64,000 nt of DNA from Chrysomallon squamiferum (GCA_012295275.1 CM022676.1:15720785-15784784); one strand, 5' to 3'; shown: positions 23,495 to 34,440, counted from the first letter of the stretch. The notes: generated by a model not told the origin, from the sequence alone. Numbers and translations are program-made.

Positions 23495-26400
23495 CAACAA
23501 CTGTCTCGGAATTAAGATTGCATAAACAAATGTGTTACGTCAAACATCCGCTGCTTTTATTTGTTTCTGATGGATTTCAAATTTAATTGTAACTACAATC
23601 ACATCCGCTTTTTTATTGTTTCCACTAATTTGTCCCCTCCATGGCATTGTTTTAAAAGGGCTACGATCTGGTAATTAAACAAGGAGAGCGTAGGAAACGG
23701 TCAAGACGAGAATTCAGTCAGGCGAGGAAACCAAGTGTTTTCGAATGAAATTGTCTTTACGGACGAGTATGGAAAGCAATTGTCTCTTCTTATTTTGATA
23801 GGGTTTAATGTTCAATTAACCTGTATCAATAACATTTATTATACCTAAAATTTTAATGTTTTAATATGTCCTGAATGCATATTCTTATTTTGTCTTGTTT
23901 ACCCGTATGACCTTAATCGTATCATCAATCAAAATTACTTAAACAAATATATTATATTAAAATATGTAATATATTTTTATCAAGCCAGTTCTATGATACA
24001 ATTAAATAATTAACTTTTACCTTAACTGGTGTTGTGTTTATTTCTCTAGTGGATAGATAAACTTATTGGTTTATATAGATTGCTGTCAATTTAGCGTTTA
24101 TATTCCTCGTTAAAGCACATTCACACCCAAGACTGAGCCTTAAAAAAACGTACAAGACCTTTAAAGGTGTCAACCCCATGACAGGATTATAAAAGTTGGG
24201 GTTCTCGTCAAATTAATTTCGGGGCTATTTTTTCTAAAATTCTTATGGAACTATTCCTTTAGATGTATTCAGTATTTTCTCAGTTTAATGACAGCTAATT
24301 TATATTTATATCCACTTGAGAAAACACAACACAGCAAAATAATAACGATATTGAAATAAACAAGATAACAACTGAGAAATAATTATAGATCAAGATACAT
24401 TGAACAATCCTAGTGTAACTTTTATCGAAAGAGCCAAGAAGGCAAAGCTATTAGAGCTAGCAAATATTCTTAATATTTCAATTCCCCAGTCAAACAAAAT
24501 AGAGCAAATCAGAGAAAGTTTAGCAATGGCTTCATTTCCAGATTCTGTAGCTAACAAGATTGGGGTGTGTAATGAAATAGGAGTAACTCCGAGTATGGCA
24601 GAATCAGTGGAATTAGAGGAATGGAAATTAACCTTCGAACAGACATTAGAACTTAAGAAGCTAGTCTATGAAAGTGATAGAAAGAAAATAAAAGAAAAGG
24701 AGAGACAGAGAGAGAGGTCAGAGATAAAGGGAGAGAGAGAAGACAGAAGAAAGATAATTTTAGATAATAAAATTGAAAATGGAACATGAACTTATAATGA
24801 GAGGAGATAATTCAACTGAGAATGGTTGGTACAAGTCAGTTCCTAATTTTGATCAGAATGATGTTGAAATTTTCTTTCAACAGTTCGAAAGAGTGGCCAG
24901 TTTTAGCATTTGTTAGTTCAAAGTAAGCTGAAAGCAAAGGCTGCTCTAGCGTATAATGCTTTAGATAATACTCAGGTTAGAAATTACGAGGTGTGAAAAT
25001 CAGCAGTGCTGACAGCGTCTCAGCTGACCAGCGAGGCATATCGTCAGTCTTTTCGGAAAATAAAAAAAATTAGATTCAGAAATGCACTGTGCATTGGTGT
25101 CCAGAAAACATATTTTTTTGACAATTGGAATAGATCAAGCGACATTGGGAATGATTAAGCCAAATTATGTGAATTAATAATTTTGGAAGAAGTGAGAAAT
25201 AGTTTACCGGTAAATGTTCGGTTACATTTGGCAGATCAGGGCATAGAAGTTCTACAAGCTGCTGTAGCTGTTGATATCTATGTTCTCGTCCACAAGTCAC
25301 AAAGTATTACATTTTGCTAGTAATCTTGATGGTAATCAGGGAAGGTTTTCTGGCAGGACTACATCACTTAGGCAGCATAACTATAATACTAGGTCCAATA
25401 TGTCAGTAAACAGTAATCTGTCGGCTACAACAAAACCTTTTCAACCACGTTGTTCATATTGAATAATCATGTTGTTTCAAACTGTTATGTCAGACAAAAG
25501 AACAATCAGAAAACTGTAGGTTTACTTAGAAGAATAAGCAATGTCTCAGAACTACCACAGATGCATATTCAGAAGAAATCTGTTAAATATATGTCAGAGG
25601 ATACTATTGCTGACATTCAACAAAATATGTATCCTCCTATGGTAATTTCCATTTTTCGAGAGACGGGAGTTTACCAGAGGCTGATTCTAAAAGATGCTGA
25701 GTTAGAAATGTCTGGTGATAAACTCCCTGGTGATAAACACAGTTTGACTGGAATAAAAAGAGCTGCTGTGAAGACAGAAATATGATCCATCTTTGCAAAA
25801 AAATAGTGGACAAAAACAATTTTTTAAATGAGAATGAATGTTTTGTGTGCATAATGATGTGTTGATGAATAAAACCGTTAGTGAAATCATGACAGATGAA
25901 CATGTAGTACCTAAAATGGCAGGCGACTAATTTAGGCCAAAAACATTTAGTGAAAGTTCAGACTGAAAAAATAATAATAATAAATAAAAATATTTAAAAA
26001 TTGATAGGAAAGCTAAAATAAGAAAATTGAATCCAGGTGACAAGGTACTAATATATTTGCTAATCACTAAATCATCTCTGCAAAGTAAATGTTTCGGTCC
26101 GTACATTGTAGAACGTAAAGTGGGTGACACAGGTTATATTGTTAATACACCAGATCGAGGTAAGTCGACAACGTTTTCCCATATTAATCTGTTGAAGACA
26201 TATCATGATCGGGCTCCGGCGAATCCAACGATGTCTTTGGATGGTGACCAGATGGAAATGTCTGCTCATCAACCAGTGAAAAGTCTGACATTCAGCTGAC
26301 TAACAGTCAGTCTAAGTTGGAACAGAAATTACATCACCTCGCAAGGGAGAGACAAAACGAAATAAAAAATAAATGAATATGAACTTCCCTAAATTGTTTC

Positions 26401-26748
26401 GAGAGGCACCAAGTATAACCGACGCACCACCCAGGATGTGGAAGTAAGATATGTTCTCAAGCCTTCCTGGAAAGAAAGAATATGTTCTGTTCAAACTATG
26501 TAAAGGCAGCACCCAGTAACCAGCAACCATTCCAGCTGCTTGTACGTAATGATGTTGATTCCGGGCCAGTCTATTTCAAGAAAATCCCATTGGATGAACC
26601 ACCCAGGCTATGGACTTGATGATGTCTACTGAACAACCCATGGCGAACCAGGAAAATAATTTTACTGAAGCTGAGCCATTGATAACGTTCCTATTTTTAT
26701 TTGATGTATTGTTTGCCAAAAACTTTCAACTGCATGATATGCCAGTGT

Positions 26749-26788
<40 letters not shown>

Positions 26789-27367
26789 GTGTCATGTGAT
26801 ACCAGAACATTTCTATATCTTTGGTATGCTAAATTTTCGAAATTTGTGGAGGGGCATGTCACGGAATTCAGATTGCGCGACCAATTTTTTTACTTCAATC
26901 ACATCCACTCCTTTTAATTTTCAGCGATGGAAATGAAATTGCTAAACTTTAATTGTTACTTCAAACCACTTCAGCTTTTTTATTGTTTCCGCTAATTTTT
27001 CAACTCCATGGTGTTGTTATAAATGGGTTGTTATTTGGTAATTAAACTGGTTGTGGAAAAAAACAACAATGAAAAATGAAAAAAAGAGAGACATTCAGCG
27101 ATATAATATATTATTATCAATTCACCTGTATATTATAATTATATAATTAACATGAACCTTAACTTGTGTTTTCTGTCCTAGTGGATAGACAGATTTATTG
27201 ATTTATATAGATTGTTCTCAATTTTGCTTTTATATTCCTTCTTAGGTGGCCATTAAAGCACCTTGTCACCCTAGACTAAGCCCTAATAAAACATCCAAAG
27301 TGTGTGAAGATGAGAGCCCCGTGACTATAGTAATAATTGAAATAATAATAATAGTAAGAATAATAAC

Positions 27368-27402
<35 letters not shown>

Positions 27403-28457
27403 TATAGCGAGATTATGGTGAAATTATTTACACCTTTCGTTTGTTTAAGACTTGCTATGTAATTTTGTCTCGTATGACAAAGAATATCTAATATTATATA
27501 TACCTTGTGTCTGTTTCTAGTTCACAGATATAAACTCATCTATAAACACATAGTTATAAACCATCTCTGACAGATACTCAAACTCACATACACGTACTCA
27601 CATACTCATGTCAGATATATTTATTTTCAGAGAACGAGATACCAACCCCAGACAGAACAAATCACAGTTGTGAATCATAAAATGCTAAATAATGGTGAAT
27701 AATTGTATGCTGCTTGTTGAACTAACTTTTCTAATGGTATTTTATGGCGCAAGTCTTCACTGATAGTACAGAACATAAGAAATGTGTATGAGTTATACGT
27801 GTTGTATCCATTTCATATGACTATATACATGTAAGTAAGTAGTATGTGTATGTATTTTGTATATATGTATGTATGCAAGATAATGTAAACTAATATAATG
27901 TATATCTATACATATATGTATGTCGATATGTGTTTATTTATATATGCTTATATGTGTGAGAGTGTGTGTATGTGTGAGTGTGAGTGTGTGTCTGTGTGTT
28001 TTTTTTCTACATATGTATGATTGCCTGGATATAGCTCTATGTTCTACGTGTATTTATCTGTGTTTCACTGTTTCTGACTGGTATACTTGTATGTAAGTAT
28101 GTATGTCTATTTCTCTGTCCGGGTGTGTCTCTGTGTATAACTGAAACTGAGTTTGAACTTCAGAGATGATGCAAGAGAGACAGAGAAAGTATAAGAGAGG
28201 AAGAAACATATATTTTCTTTTACTTAAATAAAGATAATTAGACCTGCAAGTATATCTGTATATTTCTCTCTTTTTCTCTATCTGAGAGAAAGTGTAACAG
28301 AGGAAGAAACAGATAGGGAAAAGAGAGAAAAAACGATGAACAGATGATAATAAATTATAAATAAATAATTAAAAATAATCTTACCTGTAACAGATTTCGA
28401 CAGGTAAAATATTCCTAATAAGAAAAAGTCCACACGGAATAAAACAGAAAATTTCAT
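17098..28457 (-). CDS. Gene B: five-Ig receptor with ITIM-type tail (multi-exon)
   Basis: Coding exons in transcript order: 28457-28385, 23440-23087, 22412-22146, 21596-21339, 20844-20566, 19970-19665, 19019-18864, 18423-18390, 18148-18090, 17989-17876, and a tentative last exon 17102-17098 (D, stop). Frames are open and phases agree at every join (phase 1 except one 1-2-1 step), about 634 residues. Layout: signal peptide, five Ig-type domains, one TM helix, cytoplasmic tail with EHTYSR, EQES and VKYDTVTF. VKYDTV fits the ITIM consensus (S/I/V/L)xYxx(I/V/L), so an inhibitory surface receptor recruiting SH2 phosphatases is inferred. It converges on gene A and the SRCR exon. Intron 1 carries an antisense LTR element. 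The last exon is the weakest part. Confidence 0.72.
17190..17765. repeat. Degenerate (TAC)n trinucleotide tract
   Basis: Nearly 600 bases of TAC/TGC/TGT triplets, giving artefactual Leu-rich and Ser-rich frames. It lies in the last intron of gene B. Confidence 0.85.
17876..17989 (-). CDS. Gene B exon 10: ITIM-type exon
   Basis: Acceptor TGTTACAG and donor G|GTATGT, phase 1 to 1, 114 nt. It encodes SSEIISDLNISPNDETSPRS then NDVKYDTVTFSDNSAKIH. V-x-Y-x-x-V is the ITIM pattern. The 17160-17780 stretch after it is degenerate (TAC)n, with no exon recognised until the tentative end at 17102. Confidence 0.7.
18090..18148 (-). CDS. Gene B exon 9: EQES cytoplasmic exon
   Basis: Acceptor TTTTTTACAG and donor A|GTATGT, phase 2 to 1. 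It encodes YSHGEQESISENTDLQSIQ. It is homologous in position and sequence to the 71-nt gene A exon. Confidence 0.65.
18390..18423 (-). CDS. Gene B exon 8: first cytoplasmic micro-exon (34 nt)
   Basis: Acceptor TTTTTCCAG and donor AC|GTAAAG, phase 1 to 2. It encodes AKSKPEHTYSR. Same length, phase and E-H-x-Y core as the gene A exon at 8205-8238. Confidence 0.65.
18472..18534. repeat. (GT)n microsatellite, gene B intron
   Basis: A pure GT run of about 30 units lies between tail exon and TM exon. Flanking 18540-18720 has GACA-type repeats. Confidence 0.9.
18864..19019 (-). CDS. Gene B exon 7: transmembrane helix with GIAT repeats
   Basis: Acceptor GTTGTAAG (weak pyrimidine tract) and donor G|GTAAAC, phase 1 to 1. 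After GSASKTGDRLGEG come five 12-nt units encoding GIAT/GIAI, then MVGIILLVILAIFIYRR. The repeats provide GxxxG spacing in the helix. CGACGA (RR) follows as stop-transfer. Confidence 0.78.
19665..19970 (-). CDS. Gene B exon 6: Ig domain 5, lacking canonical cysteines
   Basis: Acceptor AAAAACAG and donor G|GTAATT; a stronger GTAAGT at about 19648 would change phase. GDDVTLTIPVIANPVPTFTW keeps the Ig Trp, and DFGDYQVIVANGDEG keeps the D-x-G-x-Y motif. Both disulfide cysteines are replaced (Ile, Val). A decayed copy at about 33008 also lacks them. Confidence 0.75.
20500..20582. repeat. Short tandem repeat across a gene B donor site
   Basis: The phrase CACAGAGAGAT or TACAGAGAGAT, with neighbouring CTTACA, occurs three times within 80 bases at the end of exon 5. 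This multiplies the exon-end/donor motif. Confidence 0.7.
20566..20844 (-). CDS. Gene B exon 5: Ig domain 4
   Basis: Acceptor TTGTAG and donor T|GTAAGT. SPVTVRCDVASNPPSHI and CLDTGFYTCEAEN show the Ig cysteines, though the core Trp is absent. The exon end and donor lie in a short tandem duplication (20500-20580). Confidence 0.78.
21339..21596 (-). CDS. Gene B exon 4: Ig domain 3
   Basis: Acceptor TCTCTAG and donor T|GTAAGT. GDDVTVSCDADC, FRWEFNNKVI, and YEAGDYTCVAKN give a textbook Ig fold (C..W..DxxxYxC). The CDADCYISC cluster parallels domain 2. Confidence 0.82.
22146..22412 (-). CDS. Gene B exon 3: Ig domain 2
   Basis: Acceptor TGTTTCAG and donor T|GTACGT. I-set like: GRSKNIYCFAHC, TYTWQFHNEQ, then HDVYTCTATN with the Y-x-C signature. 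Two added cysteines (CQPRC) sit in the B-C region. Confidence 0.8.
22735..23045. repeat. Degenerate TCAGTCA-type minisatellite
   Basis: Many imperfect units such as AGTCACTCAGT and GTCAGTCATTCAGT lie in the intron between Ig1 and Ig2 exons. Confidence 0.75.
23087..23440 (-). CDS. Gene B exon 2: Ig domain 1 (V-like, extended)
   Basis: Acceptor TTTACACAG and donor A|GTAAGT. 118 residues with SYTLTCKVEN and VISWLCFHRT as the Ig cysteines, plus extra Cys pairs (HDCSQ, LSCGAG). The size and the extra cysteines resemble the gene A Ig units. An AAT repeat abuts the acceptor. Confidence 0.75.
24400..25480 (+). pseudogene. gag-like remnant of the LTR element
   Basis: A frame from 24400 to 24789 encodes a helical N-terminal segment (RAKKAKLLELANILNISIP) rich in charged coiled residues. 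A shifted frame to about 24915 has a NFDQNDVEIFFQQFERVASF phrase typical of gypsy gag. A broken CCHC zinc-knuckle-like stretch lies around 25450-25490, split by a frameshift. Not a host gene. Confidence 0.6.
26000..26299 (+). pseudogene. Integrase C-terminal remnant of the LTR element
   Basis: The open frame reads KLNPGDKVLIYL, then FGPYIVERKVGDTGYIV and HINLLKTYH. This is the chromodomain-adjacent/GPY-type C-terminus of Ty3/gypsy integrases (GPF/Y ... V...Y.V ... HVN.LK.Y). It is truncated upstream; no DDE core is visible. Confidence 0.7.
27326..28384. other. Rest of gene B intron 1
   Basis: (AAT)n at about 27357-27405, then long degenerate TATGTA/GTGT repeats at 27780-28130. No exon recognised. 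Confidence 0.6.
28385..28457 (-). CDS. Gene B exon 1: signal peptide
   Basis: The ATG at 28457 lies in AAACAAAAATGAAA (A at -3). It encodes 24 residues, MKFSVLFRVDFFLLGIFYLS..., ending SVT, with donor G|GTAAGA in phase 1. An intact near-copy is at 29876-29948. Confidence 0.75.
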
Positions 28458-28837
28458 TTTTGTTTCTCACTGAAGCCCGCACCCTTGTTTCAGTAACAGA
28501 TAACGAAACACGAGTCACACACGTGTTCTGGTGTTTTCTCGAAGGTTTTCAGTGAAACGAATGACAACTGACACACCCTGTACTGTATCGTGTTCCTTGT
28601 TACCCAGTCAACTCAGTCCTTTCACCGTTGACAAAAGAGAAGACCTCTGTGTCGCATTTTAAATGATCTAAATATACCTTCCCACTGAGCAACTTAACCA
28701 CATATGTCATAATGTCAACATGAAATGAATACTTTGATCTTCAAAATCACGTGTTTTTTAGGATTACGGAGTTGAATGAGAAACCCTTGCATACCCCTTA
28801 TTTGGCCGAATAGCGTGTCACTCCATATACACACACA

Positions 28838-28887
<50 letters not shown>

Positions 28888-29437
28888 AAACAAAATTAAA
28901 ATATTTTGATAATAGAAATATGTAATAAGAATACATGTCTATGTTTAGTTGCTGTACAAGAGATTTTAGTAAAAATGTTTATGTATGGAAAGCTAGATGT
29001 GTGGACAGACGGACCCATGACGTCACTGTTCAAGTGTTTTCACACAGGTAAATATATAGAAAGACAGATACATGCCAATTTATTTGGCTATTTATTTATT
29101 TATTTATTTGTTTTTTTTTTTTGTTTGTCTGTTTAATTAGTTAGTTAGTTAGTAATCTATATATGTAATCTCAAGTCAGAGTGAAACATATCTCTTTCTA
29201 CATGAACGATATCAGAAATCTAGTAAGGCAGGTCCGGTTACGTACAACATATTTTGCTGTTTGTTTTAAACTCTTTCACAAAGAGCAAGAAAGAAATAGT
29301 GAGTGTATTTCTTATAGGACATAGTGATTTATGGTGGTTTTAACATCTGTGTTCATTCTTCTGTACATGCTGCAGTTTCAACAACATATTACATTAAGTA
29401 TGTGATTCTTGTTCATCATCTTATTCTTTTTAATGCC

Positions 29438-29486
<49 letters not shown>

Positions 29487-29875
29487 TTTATTATTAATTT
29501 TATTATTGCTACTATTATAGAATATATAAATATATCACACATAAATACATTCCGACACATACTCACAAATACACATTCTCGTATATACACACATACACAT
29601 AGACATAAAACTGAAGCGATGTCACATAAAACCACTACAAACAAAGCTTCTGTAGGGCTCAACTTGTGCAGTCCAGTTAGAACAAAAATACCCATTTATG
29701 ATATTTTCTTTTACTTAAATAAAAATAATTAGACCTGCAAGTATATCTGTATCTTTCTCTCTGTCTCAGTCTCACAGAAAGTGTAACAGAGGAAGAAACA
29801 GAAAGCGAAAAAGAGAGAAAAAAAGGATGAACAGAGGATAATACTTTATCAATAAACAATTAAAAATAATCTTAC

Positions 29876-29948
29876 CTGTAACAGATTTCGACAGGTAAAA
29901 TATTCCTAATAAGAAAAAGTCCACACTCAATAAAACAGAAAATTTCAT
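29876..29948 (-). CDS. Second gene-B-type signal-peptide exon
   Basis: A 73-nt copy of 28385-28457 with an intact ATG, hydrophobic leader (MKFSVLLSVDFFLLGIF), SVT end and donor G|GTAAGA in phase 1. It could serve as an alternative first exon for gene B or be left from a truncated paralog. The upstream flank (to about 30130) is duplicated too. Confidence 0.6.
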
Positions 29949-30212
29949 TTTTGTTTCTCACTGAAGCCCGCACCTTTGTTTCAGTAACAGATAACGAAAC
30001 ACGAGTCACACACGTGTTCTGGTGTTTTCTCGAAGGTTTTCAGTGAAGCGAATGACGACTGTCTCGCCCTATGCTGTGTCGTCTTCCTTTTTTACCCAGT
30101 CACCTCAGTCTTTTCACCGCTCACAAAAGAGAATATTATTATTATTATTGTTATTATTATTATTATTTTCATTATTATTATTTGACACTATGACATAATA
30201 CTAAAGTTTATT

Positions 30213-30465
30213 AAGTCTACTTGAAGAAAAATGTACAACTATAAAAGAACCCGAACAAATACAAAAAAATCAAGATGGACGACGGAATATTTTTTACAGT
30301 GTGGATAAGGGAGAGAACTCCGTGTCTCAGTGATGACGATTACGGTTAACCGTGGTACGAGTTTGATCTCGGTGGAGCCGGGGAGTTGTCAACATTTCTC
30401 GTGTCTGGAACTTCGAAAGAAAATGGAAGCTATAGCTCTAGAATGCTATAGCAACAACAACTATT
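30213..30465 (+). pseudogene. Fragment of gene D
   Basis: It matches 36530-36757 closely (ACTCCGTGTCTCAGTGATGA, GGAGCCGGGGAGTTGTC). In the matching frame, the codon after GATTACGGT is TAA where gene D reads GAT GAA, and the homology stops near GAATGCTATAG. No ATG or splice site is kept. Confidence 0.75.
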
Positions 30466-30495
30466 ACTGCTAAAATGAGTCCTACTATGGATAGA

Positions 30496-30534
<39 letters not shown>

Positions 30535-31809
30535 CAGAACAAAATTAAAATATTTTGATAATAGAAATATGTAATAACAATACATGTCTATGTTTAGTTG
30601 CTGTACAAGAGATTTCAGTAAAAAAATGTATTTATGGAAAACTGGATGTGTGGACAGACGGATGCATTACGTCACTGTTTCACGTTTTGATTTAAACAGA
30701 TGCCGTTCTATGTGTTGTTATTAAAAACAGGTAGGCAGATATATATTAATTTATCTGGCTATTCATTTCTTTACTAATTTATTTATTTATTTATTTACTA
30801 ATTTATGTATTTAATTAATTATTTATTCATTTGTTTATTTACTTATTTATTTGTTTATTCATTTATTTATGTATTTGTTTGTTTATTTATTTGATTATGT
30901 ATTTATGTATTTATATGTGTAACGTCAGGTCAGGATGACATATGTCTATGTACGCAAATGTTATCAAAAATCTAGCCAGACAGATCCAGTCACACACAAA
31001 ATATTTTGCTGTTATTTTTAAAGTGCTTCATATAAGTGGGTTGTTGGACACAGAACAAGGAAGAACTACTAACTTTATTTATCTTAGGACGTAGTGAACT
31101 ATGGTTTTCTTTCCGTCTCTGTTCATTTTTAAGTATCTCACGAATGTGATTTTTCTTCATCATCTACTTCTAATTTATGTAATTATTATTGTTGTTGTTG
31201 TTATTATTATTATTAGTAGTAGTAGTAGTAGTAGTAGCAGTAGTAGTATCATCATCGTCATCGTCGTTGTCATCATCACTGTTACCATTGTCGTCGTCAT
31301 TATCCTCACCATCATCATCATATAGCTGTAAGAACAATTACTGCTAATATTTTTTATATCGTTTTACTAGTTAATGTGGTTATTACCATTATTTTGGCAC
31401 ACGCAAACACACAGACATACACACATAAGTACTTTAAATTGTTCGACACGTGTAAATTCAATAATCGCGTAGTCAGCAGAACGGCGACGTTAAGTACAGA
31501 AACCAGACGAGCTGAAATACGTGCACAACTACTAAACCGGTTTCTTGTCAGTGTGCGAGTGTCAGTTACAACTTCATTGTTCTGTATCAGTGATTTATTG
31601 TTGTTTTCTTTGGGGTTTTTTCTGTGTTTTTTACTCTTCTTTTTTTCTCTTTCATTTTCTTCTACTGTACGATAATTATGTTGTCATTCATTTTAGCCTC
31701 TGTGAATAATAAAAACAAAATTACTATGACAACTCGAAAATGCGAAACCTATGACGTCAAAAAAACACACCAAATAATGAATTAAAACATGTTCACATTA
31801 AATTTGTAG

Positions 31810-32059
31810 ACGAACCCAGTGCTCTCTAGTTAAACATCTCCTCCACACTAACAGTTCACGATTGTTATGACATCACAGTGGAGTGTTGTCATAGTGACGA
31901 ACACTCCACTTTTAGCTGGAAGTATGGAAATAAAATGATCAGAAACAGTTCTGTCCTGACCCTTCGCAGTGTCAGTAAATCTGAGAGTGGTAAATAGTTT
32001 TACATGTACTGCAGAAACCCAAGTTACAGTGGACGTCGTTTGTGAGTGTGATCGTGTTA

Positions 32060-32105
<46 letters not shown>

Positions 32106-33315
32106 AAAAACTATAATTTTTATTCCCTTTATTTTTATTTATTTATTTTCTGTTTTAATATTTGTTCATTCATTCTGCTTATTTGTGTTAATATGCAGAC
32201 GAAATAGTGATAGCAGTAGTAGTGATATTATTAGCAGCTGCAGCGGCGACAGCAGGGGTAGTTGTAGCAGTAGTAACAATAGAAGTAGTACTGCTAGCGG
32301 CAGTAGCAGAGTACGAGTAACAATATGCGTAATAGTAGTAGTTGCAACAGCAGTAGTAGTAGTAGTAGTAATATTAGTAGCAGTAACGGTAGCAATATTT
32401 GCAGTAACAGTGGTAGTAGTAGTAGTATATGTAGGAGTAATAGTAGTGGTAGTATAGTTGTAGGAGTAGTAATAGTGATAGTTATAGTAGTAAGAGGAAT
32501 AGAAGGAGTAGAAAATGCAATAGCAGAAGTAGTAGTACTAGTAGTAGTAGCAGCGGTACTAGAAATAATAACTGCGATAAAAGAAATAATAATAAAAATA
32601 ATAAATAAATAATAAATAAGTAAAAAAAAAACAAAAAGAAACGAAACGAAATGAAATGAGTGAAACGCTTATTTCAGATGAGCCAAGCATCAAGTTAGCC
32701 ACGGTAGAGTTTGACGAATTATCTCCCCTTACTGCCAGATGTGATGTTGAGAGTAATCCATAGTCTCGTGTGGAAATCACGAAACACGTACTTAGTGACA
32801 AACACATAGACAGATATACAGATCTAACATATTAATAAGAGTGCAGTCTGAATTAGGTATTTATATGCAGAATATGTTTTTGTTAAAATATAAAAAAATA
32901 AAATAAAATTTCAATTATATTTTTTTCTTACAGACTTTTGGGTATTGACAGAATGTAATCTACTTTTACCAAGTTAAATGAAAAAGTAAATTTTACATGT
33001 CTCGGGTTCGCCAAGACTTGATATTCGAACCGATTATCAGAGAAGATTTGCTCCATCTAAAGGCGATCACGTCACACTTACAATACCAGGAAATGACAAC
33101 CCAGTTCCTACGTTCACTTGGTTCAGACAGACGGACGGAAGGATGACAGTTGTTGGTTCTGGTGGACTAGACTCACACACTGAAGCGACTGCTGTAGGAA
33201 AATACGATTTAAAAGTCTGTACAAGAGAAAGACTTTGGTGTGTATCACGTGACTGAGAATGGAGAAGATAGAGAAATTTGTGTTTAACTTTACACTGGTT
33301 CGAAAATTTAACTTA
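31810..33315 (+). pseudogene. Inverted, decayed copy of gene B Ig exons 4-6
   Basis: Three exon relics occur in gene B order but on the opposite strand. First, 31810-32041 (FSWKYGNKMI, SSVLTLRSV) has in-frame TAGs. Second, 32678-~32790 (ELSPLTARCDVESNP) then TAG. Third, ~33008-33315 (VTLTIPG..NPVPTFTWF, MTVVGSGGLDSHTEAT) has a frameshift near 33210. Acceptors TTTGTAG and ATTTCAG remain. The third relic lacks the Ig cysteines exactly as gene B domain 5 does. No TM exon was recognised downstream. Confidence 0.75.
32200..32560. repeat. Degenerate AGT/AGC trinucleotide tract
   Basis: GTAGTA/GCAGTA units in the pseudogene intron. Its Ser/Asn- and Val-rich frames are not genes. Confidence 0.8.
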
Positions 33316-34035
33316 GAATATTCATACTGTCTACTACTGCTGCTGCTGCTGCTACTATCCCAGCTACTACAACCATTATTACTAGTTTCACAATTTACTA
33401 CTACTACTACTATTACCATGCTATTGCTGTTACTGCTATTCATACACCTAAAATATTTAATAGTCTATTAAAATTAGTTTTACGAGTACTACTTCTGCTA
33501 TTAGTACTATTATTATTTATACTATCATTACCAATATTAAAACTACTAGAAACATTCTACTACTTCTATTGTTACTACTACTATTTACAACTACTAATAT
33601 TACTAATATTAATATTAGTACTATCAGTTGTACTAGTAGTAGCAGCAGTAGCATTTTTGTCATTATTAATGCTCGTTTTCTTTTGTTGTGTTTTCTGTTT
33701 CTGTCTTATTTTCTTTCTTTCTGAATCATTAAATCTTTCTTTCAATGTTCCTACTTACCTATTTTTCCTGTTCGTTGGTATGTTTGTCTGTTTATTTCTA
33801 TCCATTAATCTGTGCGAATGCGTTCTCGAATATTCTATGTGCAGAATCTAATCAGACGTAGATAGGTAATATTCAGATGATAAAATAGAATAAGTAAGTT
33901 AATACTGAATATTAATTAATTTTAAAAAGAACAAATATTATATTTTTGAAGCGCATTAATATTACAGTAACTACAATATATAATATAAAATTTCCTTGAA
34001 ATGTCAGTTTTATCATGTAATTAAAATATACAAGA

Positions 34036-34335
34036 TCATAACAATGTTAATTGTAATCATACAGCTTATGCTAATAAATCCATTGTCATTGTTATTATTG
34101 TGATGTTTGTTTTACTGAGATCTGGTTTTACAAAGCTAAACAACGTCTGATTTACAACGGTTAGTGAAATTAACTGAACAAAGAGATCAAAGAAATAATA
34201 AGTGTTGAGTTTTAAAATATTTAATTAACATTAGTGAATGCTTCTTAAAACAATTAAGACGTGGGTTAATTGCTGTACTTCAAAAATCTGCAACATAAAC
34301 AAAATACTGAACGGTAATAATGTTTTTCTGATGTT
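34036..34335 (+). other. 3' UTR-like block of the inverted gene B copy
   Basis: Bases 34040-34130 (ACAGCTTATGCTAATAAATCCATTGTCATTG) include AATAAA and then T/G-rich sequence. They match 50243-50350 in the same orientation and 16660-16740 inverted. Bases 34250-34335 match 16445-16540 inverted. Confidence 0.55.
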
Positions 34336-34361
34336 ACAACTTCTTTATTAAACACACTCAC

Positions 34362-34440
34362 ACACACACACACATACACATACATACATACATACATACA
34401 TACATACATACATACATACATACATACATACATACATACA

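Larger units (their letters stand above)
23531..27325 (+). mobile_element. Degraded Ty3/gypsy LTR retrotransposon in gene B intron 1
   Basis: Two diverged direct LTRs: about 23531-24183 and 26857-27325. Shared blocks are CTTTTTTATTGTTTCC, GTGGATAGA.A.A.TTATTG and TTTATATAGATTG. The 3' LTR begins TGTCACGG right after a purine tract (GGAGGGGCA); the 5' LTR is followed by a GGGGTTCTCGTC primer-site-like sequence. The internal part keeps only gag-like and integrase-end pieces; reverse transcriptase and RNase H are missing. It lies antisense to gene B. LTR divergence and broken frames indicate an old, inactive copy. Confidence 0.75.
28200..31160. repeat. About 1.5-1.65 kb tandem duplication around the gene B promoter
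   Basis: Block 28200-28640 (signal-peptide exon and upstream flank) recurs at 29700-30130. Block 28886-29420 recurs at 30536-31160 (shared AAAATATTTTGATAATAGAA and GTGTGGACAGACGG). A fragment of gene D is inserted between the blocks in the second copy. CA tracts lie at 28838-28880 and 30499-30531. Confidence 0.8.

Noticed and set aside
24400-24789. 129-codon charged frame considered as a host coiled-coil gene
   Set aside because: It lies between two LTRs and precedes other gag- and integrase-like pieces, so it is transposon-derived.
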